From Mastigias papua (lineage: Eukaryota; Cnidaria; Scyphozoa; Rhizostomeae; Mastigiidae), in the NCBI GenBank assembly GCA_964019165.1, contig OZ025279.1, forward strand, positions 5,870,341 to 5,934,340: DNA of 64,000 nucleotides. Direction: 5' to 3'. The first letter of the stretch is position 1; each line of letters opens with the position of its first letter. The position numbers were made by a program, and so were the translations under genes. A model generated the notes under the pieces. That model saw nothing but the letters and a program-made list of their open reading frames with translations, was not told the origin of the DNA and searched no databases. Positions 21,110 through 30,799 of this stretch are shown here, piece after piece.

Positions 21110-23517
21110 AAACCATATCTTGCTTCGTTCGGTGGAATTGCTAACTAAGTTTGTGTATCAGTTGTTTAAGTCAAAAGTGGAAAGAGTACATTTAAAGTAG
21201 ATTTTTTACGTCATTCTAAAACTTTACAATAAAAACACATAATTACAAGACAATATCTCGAGGAGAATGAGCATACATTGCAACCATAAGAGTTAACAGT
21301 CAACAAAGAACATTGTACAATAATATATGTAACTACAGGGCTCTCGTTGATAACAGCACTTCATGTGTTGAAGAGGTTACCCTGTATAAATATTGTCACT
21401 ATTATTATTATTACAAAGTACTTCAACATACAGTAGATATCCACAATCACTGCCAAAAGTCATGGGACACTTACGTTACTTCCATTTATATTACTTGTGG
21501 CTAAGCTATATCAAAAAATATAGCAGATTCTAGACCTAGTCTTGAAAAAATGTGGGGGGGGGGCTATAGCCGTTCCTAATCAGATGGCTGTGCGGTCCAT
21601 GGTGAGCACACTACCAGAAAACCAATGAAACATACGCAGCGGTGGATTTTCGTAAATCTGTATTTATGATTTTAATGAGGGCATCGGTTGTACATTTCCA
21701 GACTGCTGCCCACTTTGCAGTTATTAGAATCGTCCCACTATCAAAGTAGTAGATAAAACAATTTATAGGAAGGGGAAGAAACAAAACTTCTCCGACAAAA
21801 GCGCAATGATTATATTTGCTTTTTCCACGATCGGTGTATTTATCAGTTCAGTTATAAAGGGTCTTTCTATTCAAAGTTTGACACCTAGAGAAGAAAAACA
21901 ACAGTAACATTTTGTCCAACAAGATAAGAAACTTTTCGACACAATGTCAGTCAGGCTCTGTCATGGAATTTCCTTCCCCTGATCCCATTTTACGCCACTG
22001 CCCACTGTACGCCAAAATACCCACGTATCTCCTTCAGGGGGCAATTGCCAGTCACTAGACCTAACTATGGGAGTTTCCATTTTCTCGCTATTTTTCTCGA
22101 GCTCTACTCATCCTATAAACATTTCAGTTTAGACGCGTTGGAGCCTGTCCAGAAATCTTTATATTGCTAATATATGTATTGTCTTATTATATTGTCAAGC
22201 AAATCATTTTGCTTCGGTTGGCAGCAAGCAAGTGACAATGAAAATGGGAATAGTTCTATATGGAGCCACTCAGAAATCGACTCTTTCGTTGTTGGGTTTG
22301 CATTTTAAACAGAAACTTGTAGAGCCATTCCAGATGTAGCAATAACGACTGTATCTGTCTACGAAGTGGGCCCTATTTGGAAACGCTTCTCATTGAGGTC
22401 AGATATAATAATGATCTGAAAAAGTTGCTCATTTCGCTTTATTTGCAACAAGTACCTTTATTTGACCAGTCTAGTTGCAGCGTTCAACAAAAGCAATACA
22501 ATTAGAGAAAGCTTTGCTAATGCCTGATGTGCATCGATTAAAATAAGCCTAAGACTTACTTCTATGCTAAATTTGAGCTATCATTTCGAGTTAGGAGTGC
22601 TGGACATAAAAGAAATTTCAGATGACCTTTTAAAAAGCTGTCTATTTTACGAATAAGTTAGATTTATAGGACCTAAATCATACATTATATTATACCACAA
22701 TGACCAATCGCAATAGAAGTCCAGGTAATTTTATCAACATATTTAGTTCACAGCTGTGCACAGTAACTAGAGACAAAGCTGTCTCCATTCGTACAAATGA
22801 AATAAATTAGTCCAAATGAGATCAATGAATTCTTTTGATAGTTGCGTGTATACTTGTAACATTTGCATAAAACGATCAAGCACAGTTATCAGAAGGTAGA
22901 AAATGGCGCTGTCGAGTTACTACTCTTTTACTAACTAAAATAATGTCAAATACATCAGAAGAGCAAACAAGCAAAAGAGTAAACCTACTTGGTGTTTTGT
23001 TGCTTCTTTGATATTAGTCCTCAATTCTGTTCTCTTTTATGTATTGAAATAAGCACTTTCAATTTGAATTTGCTGTCTGTGTAGTTTTCGGACTATCACA
23101 TTCTCTCACCTGAAGATGCAAGGATTTAAACCAAAGTACAAGAGTGCGATCTATCTGAGATTATAAGCTAGCGTATGCGACAAAGCATGACGTGTCAAGC
23201 ACAGTATGAGCAACTCTACGATCGCAAGTTTACCTCTAGATAAAACTACAATATAATCAACCTGCAATGCGATTTAAAAATTGCATGGCGAAACCAAACC
23301 TCGGATCTTACTTTCTGCAGACAAGGGATTCAAGGCTTAGCTTTCCTTTGGTATGGCTAGCACCCCACTGAAACGTAATGATATAGTGCGAAATTAGAGT
23401 AACACAAATTATATGATTGACGTGAACTACAGGATTGATATGATTTGTATAATGGATAAACAAATGATTCAACATATAAGTAAATAAATAAATATGAAAA
23501 CTTATGACAAACGCCTA
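21110..23517. other. No recognised feature
   Basis: No gene or known repeat family recognised. A run of about ten G near 21553-21563 mirrors the G-run at 18250 across the hAT pseudogene, which hints at, but does not establish, element ends. Confidence 0.35.
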
Positions 23518-23872
23518 GAGGGCCCTCACATGAGACAATTCAGACCGGTTAGAAACTCACGCCGTCCTGAGTTCAGTTCGGTGTGTGGGTTTCAATTCGG
23601 CTTTTCCAGCCGGTTTGATGATTATCATGTGAAAGCGATTTTTCAAACAGGGGCGAATTGAAGAAGCAAAATCAAAGCTAAGCTGCATCCTAGGGTGGAA
23701 TTATTAAGCAAAATAATTTTTGAAAACACAGAGCTGTTGTTACTGCTGCTTAACGTGACTCCGAGTCGGTCAGAAATATCCATATGAATGCAAAAGAAAT
23801 TAGCCCACCCGAATGGAACTCAGGCCGGCGTGAGTTTCAAACCGGCCTGAAATTTCTCATGTGAAGGCCCTC
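23518..23872. mobile_element. MITE with long inverted termini (GAGGGCCCTCACATGAGA type)
   Basis: The left arm GAGGGCCCTCACATGAGACA and the right arm (reverse complement GAGGGCCTTCACATGAGAAA) stay complementary for about 60 bp (CCGGTT, GAAACTCACGCCG and beyond). Flanks are CTA on the left and TTA on the right, compatible with a 3-bp TWA-like target. Non-coding. Its right edge touches the next MITE. Confidence 0.75.
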
Positions 23873-23875
23873 TTA

Positions 23876-24446
23876 GGGGCTGGTTATATGGCAGAATTTG
23901 TCCCGTCTGAACAAGAAGACAAATTACAAGGGCAGTTTTTGTCCTGATGTTACATGAAACAACTTATCCCCGCAAAGCAGGACGGGACATTTTTCATTTT
24001 ACGCTAGAGAAGCTGGAGAAGTTCAAATCGAACATGGCGGCTGATCTAAAAAAGGGATCAGTTATTTTGATAACGGCCGCCCAAGTTTTATTTGAGTACA
24101 AAACAACGATGGACAGTTACTTTTGTTTTTGTACAAAACATTCTGAAGCAAGAGGTGCTCCTATCAAACATCTTATTGCCCTTCTCAGTTGTAAAATAAG
24201 AGATAGTATTACGCATGCGTATTAGGCGGATGGTGAAAATTGTCTCTGCTCTGTAGTTATATGGAGGAAAATCATCCCGTCTAGCCGGGATCCCGTTTAC
24301 ATGCAAGCGGGATCCCGCTTTGCCGGGAAGATATTTTAGCATATAATCCAACTGTGAAAAGCCCATAGAAACGACCTTAGAGGCGAGATCCCGGAAAAAT
24401 GTCCGTCTCGGCAAAGCAAGACAATTTCTTCCATATAACTAGCTCC
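23876..24446. mobile_element. Harbinger-like MITE with TTA duplication (GGGGCTGGTTATATGG type)
   Basis: The left end GGGGCTGGTTATATGGCAGA and the right end (reverse complement GGAGCTAGTTATATGGAAGA) are inverted repeats. TTA lies at 23873-23875 and 24447-24449, the classic PIF/Harbinger 3-bp duplication. Inner palindromes (CGGGATCCCG motifs, 24280-24330) add to the foldback potential. The 92- and 108-residue frames inside are not transposases. Confidence 0.8.
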
Positions 24447-24449
24447 TTA

Positions 24450-25795
24450 TTAATGAGAGATGATTGCATACAGCATGTTCTGTTCGTAAAGTGTAATGAC
24501 TATGCAGGGGCGGGTCTTTCCTGAAATATGACCGTTGCATATAATTAAGGTGTGGTCAATTCCGCATCATTAGAAACTAAACTTGCGTACGGCTACCGAT
24601 AAGTTGATGCTTGTGAATACTCGTATTTACCTCAAAATCTATGGAGAGACAGCAGAAGATGTGATAATACGATTACAATTGTTTTCGGAAGATTTCCTTA
24701 TAATTCTAGGCAGAAGGGTAGCTTGCAATGCAGTGTAAACAATTTTAGTTTGATCGTGAGCTAAATCTAGCACTGCAGTAGTAATAAGTGCAGATCTAAA
24801 ATGGCCTTGATCAGAGCAATATGCATCAGCTTGACTCAGGCTAACAAGGACTTCACGTGAAAGGAATGAGAGGCTTTTTAATGTAATAAAAATAATTTAA
24901 TGCAAAGCTGATAGATTTGTACACTTTCTGGACATCCTTTCCATTTCTCTCTTGGTTAGATGTTGCAGCTGGACATGCAGGATACAGAGATAGAATTCTT
25001 TCAAAAGTAATCTGACATTAGGATTCAATTTGCAATCGAGGAATGCGAGAGAATGATAGCCCGAATAGAAATGATGAGACTGTGAGGGTCCTCTGAAGCA
25101 ATGACAATACTAAACAAATTGAGCTCTGGGAGATTAATGTGCTGAACGTGACATACAAAATGGTAAGTAAGCAGTGCGATGAACTAGAGTTGAATGAAGT
25201 AAAGTGTTTTGATTGTGGAGGGAAGACATCGAATTGTATACGCTGTGAAATTCTTACTGTACTTGTCACTGGTATTACAAGGTATTCAAAAGCACGGAGT
25301 GAACTCAATTGCAAAATGTTAAGTGTGTGCTCTGTGTGGTAGTTTGAAGCTGGGAATCAGATCTCATTCTAGGAACAGTATTTTGCTAAGGAAGCCTCGT
25401 GTAACAGGCGATTACATTAACAAGACAGCCTGTCCCCTCAGTTATAGGATGAAAAGTATGCCTCACTCACAAACTTTGGATTATGTGTTTGGTACTTGAT
25501 CTTTCTTTTAAGAGACATGCATGTAAATCTTGGGCCTACAAGGAGGATACAGGACCCTTGCTCGATTTGTTTTAAGAGATGCAGGACAAAGTCCATCAGG
25601 TAAGACTGCTGGGGTTCATGGTACCATGAGAAATGCACTGGAATATGAAATGTAGAGTATGCTGCATTCGGAAAACTTGGTGCAACTTGATGGAACTTCA
25701 TGCGATGTTTGTTTCCAACTTTGCTCACACACCAGATCATTGGCAGACAAACTGGTAGTACTCCATGTTTGTCACAAAGACGAGTATTTATGATT
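24450..25795. other. No firmly recognised feature upstream of a LINE fragment
   Basis: A plus-strand frame (25139-25342) contains CFDCGGKTSNC.RC, a possible zinc-knuckle pattern. It could be decayed ORF1 of the LINE that follows, but there is no firm support. The rest was not recognised. Confidence 0.3.
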
Positions 25796-26655
25796 CCCAA
25801 ATTAACACGCCTCAAAGTGGCTTATCTTAATCTCAACAGGCTATACAATAAATTGGACTCAGTTAAAGAATTACTCAAACATACTTCTCTCAAGACCTAC
25901 ATAAATAAGTGAAAAGCAACAAGGGTTGCAGAACGTTTAGAAACCCTAATAGACCTCACTTGCGTTAACAGCAAAGATAGAGTTGTTCAATGGGAAATGA
26001 GTGACACCCACTTGAGTGACCACAGCATCATTGTGTGTGTTTTGAAAAGTGGTGTGTTCCAAAAGACACCTGTTCGTATACCTGAATGTCGATCCTACAG
26101 AAAGTGTAATAAAAAGAAGTTTTGTAGTGATTTGAAAGAAGTGCCCTGGAATGAAGTTGATAATATAGAATGTGATGATAAAGCTAGCAAGCACTGGGAA
26201 TCACTTTTCAAAAAAGTTGCAGATAGACAAGCATCCATAACGAAACAAAGAGTAAAATGTTTTAAAGCACCTTGGCTTACAAACGAGGTCGTTCAACTGA
26301 GACGTAAAAGAAACTGCCATCAAACAAAGGCGCATAAAAATAGATTCCAGTATCATTGGCAAATGTACACAAAACTACGCAATCATATTAATCGTCTACA
26401 AAAGAGGCTGAAATCTGAGTACTTTTGCAGGATGATTGAAGACAACACAAATGGTAGCTCGCGTCGCATATGGACATGCTTCAGAGATGCCCTCCGTAAA
26501 TCAAAACCCATTCTGTGTCCGCTCTTAAATCTGGAAAGAAATACCATTCCAAACCAACTGAAATTGTTGAGGTATTTAACAAACATTTTATAAATTTAGG
26601 TCAGAGAATTGCAAAGACTTCTGGGAAGGAAAATCAACCTTATCAAAACTTTAGT
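25796..26655 (+). mobile_element. LINE fragment, APE endonuclease with internal deletion (CR1/L2-like)
   Basis: LKVAYLNLNRLYNKLDSVKE (25811 on) is the start of an APE-type LINE endonuclease. It jumps without the middle of the domain to AERLETLIDLTCVNS and TLIDL..SDTHLSDHSIIVC, the conserved C-terminal SDH block. A basic linker follows (WLTNEVVQLRRKRN, then YTKLRNHINRLQKR), then a frameshifted EVFNKHFINLGQRIAKTS. Reverse transcriptase is absent: at about 26640-26655 the sequence switches to a Penelope-like element. The missing endonuclease core and the truncation mean it is dead. Confidence 0.8.
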
Positions 26656-27362
26656 TCATAGGGTATTTATGATTTGCTCTAAAACTAAATTAGATTCTGA
26701 GCTGGACACAGTAAAACAACTCCTAATTGGCAATGGATATCCAGAAGATGTCCTTATTTCTGGCATTACGGAAAAACAAGCCAACATTTCGTCTGAAAAA
26801 CAGTTTGAACATGAAAAATGCCCTGTTTTACCTTAAATTACCTTGGATTGGAAATGTCTCATCAAACTTTGAAAAACAAATTAATAAAGCCATTGCATCC
26901 AGTTTCTATGCAGTGAAGCTCCGTGCGGTTTATAATACTAGGGTCATGCTACCATCTGCTAAAAAAATAGCGCTCCTACCACTCAAAAAAGTTGTGTAGT
27001 CTATGAATTCTCGTACCGATGTGAAGCTCGGTACCTAGGATGCACTACGTAGAGACTAGCGGACAGAATAAAGCAACATGTTCCCACGAGCATCAGGAAG
27101 AAAAGCAATATAGTAAGTTAATAGCCACCTCGTATGTGCAAAAGCAATAATCCTAAAATGACTAGTGATTCGGCCATAGGACAACATCTTATTACAAATC
27201 CAGAATATGCCAAAAGCATATACAGACGATAATTTTCAGGTCATTGCGCAAGCAAGGTCGTCCTTTCATTTAGGTGCCTTGGAATCAGCGTACATTAAGA
27301 TTCAAAACCCAGTCTCGTGTAAGCAAAAAGAGTTCATTTTCTCACTTGGACTCTTCAAGTAA
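26636..27362 (+). mobile_element. Penelope-like element, 3' part of the ORF with GIY-YIG endonuclease
   Basis: Reads IKTLVHRVFMICS, then LLIGNGYPEDVL (end of the Penelope-type RT and thumb). After a frameshift comes LPWIGNVSSNFEKQINKAI, then VVYEFSY.C..RYLGCTT, then RLADRIKQHVPTSIRKK, a GIY-YIG endonuclease of the Penelope kind with one stop inside. The tail AIGQHLITNPEYAKSIYRR, then ARSSFHLGALESAYIKIQNP and EFIFSLGLFK, stops at 27360-27362. This order is diagnostic for endonuclease-bearing Penelope-like elements. The copy is inactive. A hammerhead fold follows 124 bp downstream. Confidence 0.88.
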
Positions 27363-27485
27363 ACAATGGTGAATAAGTGCTACTTGGCCAATCATAGGGC
27401 CAAATAGACGCATTATTCATCATATCAAGCGTACCCGCATCTGGCTATATATTTCAATTCACCTTTTAGTCTTTATCCGACGTTT

Positions 27486-27526
27486 CATACTCTGACGAGA
27501 GTTGGACGAAAAAAGCTTTCAGTATG
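27486..27526 (+). ncRNA. Type I hammerhead ribozyme fold (copy 1), downstream of the Penelope-like ORF
   Basis: Stem I CATACT (27486-27491) pairs perfectly with AGTATG (27521-27526). The core CTGACGA is at 27492-27498 and GAAA at 27508-27511. Stem III is AAA/TTT (27511-27513 with 27517-27519) around loop AGC. The last unpaired base is C at 27520, so cleavage would fall between 27520 and 27521. Stem II (27499-27507) keeps only its G-C closing pair plus mismatches, so activity may be weak. Hammerheads are known in Penelope-like elements, and the position right after the ORF fits. Confidence 0.75.
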
Positions 27527-27957
27527 CAAAAAGAGTGTAATTCATTGTAATTTACTACTTACTTATATTATTCCCACCCTGAGAGGCTCTGGAATAAGTA
27601 TAGTCAGTGGAGTGAGATTTCTAGGTATAGCACAAGGCACAACAGAAATTTCAACTTTCCAAAGCTTAAGCTGGAAATAATATTACATAAGGACCTGTAG
27701 AGCTCAGTAATCTCTAACTAAACCACGAATACAAATAAATAAAATAATTAGACCCCATGGACTCACATTGGCATCATGATCTGGAACTCCACGTTATTCC
27801 ATTGTAACAATGAGGTGTACCAAAATAGCTGCAGAATTTCAAGGTCACTGAACCATAGGAATCCAATACATGGGTCACTAAAACTCTCTTCATAGCCAAG
27901 CAAACCACATCACTATCCTTCTGCCAAGCATTAATCATAACCATATTACCACTAATT

Positions 27958-28223
<266 letters not shown>

Positions 28224-28251
28224 ATGAAAAGTGAAAGTGCGAGAAATTAAC

Positions 28252-28324
28252 CGACCCGAGCGGGATTCGAACTCGCAACCCCTGACTTTGTACGTCGGTG
28301 CTCTACCAACTGAGCTATCGGGCC
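28252..28324 (-). tRNA. tRNA-like SINE head, anticodon ACA, inverted unit
   Basis: Same 73-nt cloverleaf as 28810-28882, in the inverted part of the array. It differs by one T-arm-adjacent change (GGGTT instead of GGGTC). A further inverted copy at 28562-28614 is cut off within the D arm. Confidence 0.5.
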
Positions 28325-28809
28325 ACGCTTCCAAATCGTTGCTCAAGGGCAGGTCATTTGCTCGCACCGCCCCTCTCTTAACCAATTTGCACAGGGGAGC
28401 CATCGCAGCTCCATCGCAATGTGCATTGGACCTGCTGTTGAGAGAGGACTGCTCACACCAGGGGGGCCATCGCAGCCCCATCGACTGGATAGAGTTGAGG
28501 AAGGTTAAGTAGAAGCAACAGGGTTTGGAAGAAATGAAAAGTGAAAGTGCGAGAAAATAACCGACCCGAGCGGGATTCGAACTCGCGACCCCTGACTTTG
28601 TACGTCGGTGCTCTGTTGCTTCTACTTAACCTTCCTCAACTCTATCCAGTCGATGGGGCTGCGATGGCCCCCCTGGTGTGAGCAGTCCTCTCTCAACAGC
28701 AGGTCCAATGCACATTGCGATGGAGCTGCGATGGCTCCCCTGTGCAAATTGGTTAAGAGAGGGGCGGTGCGAGCAAATGACCTGCCCTTGAGCAACGATT
28801 TGGAAGCGT

Positions 28810-28882
28810 GGCCCGATAGCTCAGTTGGTAGAGCACCGACGTACAAAGTCAGGGGTCGTGAGTTCGAATCCCGCTCGGGTCG
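28810..28882 (+). tRNA. tRNA-like SINE head, anticodon ACA, unit 1
   Basis: Folds as a full cloverleaf: acceptor GGCCCGA/TCGGGTC with one G-U pair; D arm GCTC/GAGC; anticodon arm CCGAC/GTCAG with one C-A mismatch; loop GTACAAA (T33 present, anticodon ACA); T arm with loop TTCGAAT and one A-C mismatch. A-box (TAGCTCAGTTGG) and B-box (AGTTCGAATCC) are good. Overall most like tRNA-Lys, suggesting a Lys-derived SINE head. ACA is almost unknown in functional tRNAs, so a genuine decoding tRNA is unlikely. Confidence 0.55.
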
Positions 28883-29119
28883 GTTATTTTCTCGCACTTT
28901 CACTTTTCATTTCTTCCAAACCCTGTTGCTTCTACTTAACCTTCCTCAACTCTATCCAGTCGATGGGGCTGCGATGGCCCCCCTGGTGTGAGCAGTCCTC
29001 TCTCAACAGCAGGTCCAATGCACATTGCGATGGAGCTGCGATGGCTCCCCTGTGCAAATTGGTTAAGAGAGGGGCGGTGCGAGCAAATGACCTGCCCTTG
29101 AGCAACGATTTGGAAGCGT

Positions 29120-29192
29120 GGCCCGATAGCTCAGTTGGTAGAGCACCGACGTACAAAGTCAGGGGTCGCGAGTTCGAATCCCGCTCGGGTCG
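29120..29192 (+). tRNA. tRNA-like SINE head, anticodon ACA, unit 2
   Basis: Same cloverleaf with GCGAG in the T arm (unit 1 has GTGAG). Confidence 0.55.
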
Positions 29193-29429
29193 GTTATTTT
29201 CTCGCACTTTCACTTTTCATTTCTTCCAAACCCTGTTGCTTCTACTTAACCTTCCTCAACTCTATCCAGTCGATGGGGCTGCGATGGCCCCCCTGGTGTG
29301 AGCAGTCCTCTCTCAACAGCAGGTCCAATGCACATTGCGATGGAGCTGCGATGGCTCCCCTGTGCAAATTGGTTAAGAGAGGGGCGGTGCGAGCAAATGA
29401 CCTGCCCTTGAGCAACGATTTGGAAGCGT

Positions 29430-29502
29430 GGCCCGATAGCTCAGTTGGTAGAGCACCGACGTACAAAGTCAGGGGTCGCGAGTTCGAATCCCGCTCGGGT
29501 CG
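29430..29502 (+). tRNA. tRNA-like SINE head, anticodon ACA, unit 3
   Basis: Identical to unit 2 as read. Confidence 0.55.
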
Positions 29503-29739
29503 GTTATTTTCTCGCACTTTCACTTTTCATTTCTTCCAAACCCTGTTGCTTCTACTTAACCTTCCTCAACTCTATCCAGTCGATGGGGCTGCGATGGCCC
29601 CCCTGGTGTGAGCAGTCCTCTCTCAACAGCAGGTCCAATGCACATTGCGATGGAGCTGCGATGGCTCCCCTGTGCAAATTGGTTAAGAGAGGGGCGGTGC
29701 GAGCAAATGACCTGCCCTTGAGCAACGATTTGGAAGCGT

Positions 29740-29812
29740 GGCCCGATAGCTCAGTTGGTAGAGCACCGACGTACAAAGTCAGGGGTCGCGAGTTCGAATC
29801 CCGCTCGGGTCG
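29740..29812 (+). tRNA. tRNA-like SINE head, anticodon ACA, unit 4
   Basis: Identical to unit 2 as read. Confidence 0.55.
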
Positions 29813-30049
29813 GTTATTTTCTCGCACTTTCACTTTTCATTTCTTCCAAACCCTGTTGCTTCTACTTAACCTTCCTCAACTCTATCCAGTCGATGGGGCT
29901 GCGATGGCCCCCCTGGTGTGAGCAGTCCTCTCTCAACAGCAGGTCCAATGCACATTGCGATGGAGCTGCGATGGCTCCCCTGTGCAAATTGGTTAAGAGA
30001 GGGGCGGTGCGAGCAAATGACCTGCCCTTGAGCAACGATTTGGAAGCGT

Positions 30050-30122
30050 GGCCCGATAGCTCAGTTGGTAGAGCACCGACGTACAAAGTCAGGGGTCGCG
30101 AGTTCGAATCCCGCTCGGGTCG
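30050..30122 (+). tRNA. tRNA-like SINE head, anticodon ACA, unit 5
   Basis: Identical to unit 2 as read. Its tail runs to 30164, and the array ends 16 bases later where a LINE 3' end begins. Confidence 0.55.
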
Positions 30123-30180
30123 GTTATTTTCTCGCACTTTCACTTTTCATTTCTTCCAAACCCTGTTGCTTCTACTTAAC

Positions 30181-30680
30181 AAACATAATAATAATAATAA
30201 TAATAATAATACAATTTATTTACAGTTGGCTGAAGAAATAGCTAAAGCTAATAAAGGCCAACTCTACACTACTTTTACAATATTTTCTAAAAATAACTAA
30301 AATGAACAGTCTTAAAAGATAACTATATAATTATATACAGATGCGGCAACTGCATTTAAATCCCTTCCAACTTTTGATTTTCATTTTGAATTCATTGTCA
30401 GTTTTTGCAGCTTTATATTGATCTGGAAGTTGATTCCAAAGTATGCTTCCCCTAAATGTAAGAGACTCGTTCCCATACTTTTTGGTCCTCGTGTTTGGAA
30501 GTTGGAGGAGATTTTTTATTCTTAATGTATATGGGAGAGTTTTTCTATTGAATAACTCCCACAGAAAGGAAGGGTTCCCAGAGGTCACACATCTGTATAC
30601 CTCGAGCATAAGTTTTTGCAAGTTTTTTTCATGGATTGTCACTTCCTCATTCTTGTGTATGTATAACTATACATATATGT
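30181..30680 (-). mobile_element. CR1/L2-like LINE 3' end with (ATT)n tail
   Basis: The minus frame 30331-30642 reads [19 protein letters not shown], then ELFNRKTLPYTLR, then YGNESLTFRGSILWNQLPDQ, and ends W..FKCSCRICI. This is the C-terminus of CR1/L2-type LINE ORF2. The 3' UTR runs to an ATT/AAT microsatellite at 30186-30212, the usual tail of these elements, abutting the SINE array. The 5' side is cut by the TA repeat. Only the tail end is present. Confidence 0.85.
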
Positions 30681-30681
30681 A

Positions 30682-30792
<111 letters not shown>

Positions 30793-30799
30793 GTTACGA

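Larger units (their letters stand above)
28226..30180. repeat. 310-bp tandem array of tRNA-headed SINE units with an inverted junction
   Basis: Five direct 310-bp units on the plus strand start at 28615, 28925, 29235, 29545 and 29855, plus 16 bases of a sixth (30165-30180). They look almost identical; one visible change is T for C in the first unit at 28859. On the left, one complete unit (28226-28535) and a partial one (28536-28614) lie in the opposite orientation, the partial one cut inside its tRNA-like head. Each unit has about 195 bp of GC-richer sequence with two related CTGCGATGGC blocks, a 73-nt tRNA-like head, and a tail TTTTCTCGCACTTTCACTTTTC-like in character that is also present in a dispersed copy at 53261-53361. 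Translations of this repeat on either strand give spurious 93-158 residue frames. Confidence 0.95.

Noticed and set aside
18250..21563. G-runs at 18250-18263 and 21553-21563 as terminal repeats of the hAT element
   Set aside because: They are in the same orientation with unrelated flanks, so not inverted termini. No 8-bp duplication found.
28226..30180. Regular direct repeats that could be mistaken for a CRISPR-like array or a tRNA gene cluster
   Set aside because: Units are 310 bp with no short repeat/spacer structure in a eukaryotic genome. The tRNA-like heads have stem mismatches and a non-standard anticodon, and a dispersed SINE copy shares head and tail.
28231..30300. Repeated 93-, 127-, 158- and 181-residue open frames on both strands
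   Set aside because: These are translations of the tRNA-headed SINE units. The RDSNSRP/GREFESRS strings are the tRNA B-box region read as protein.
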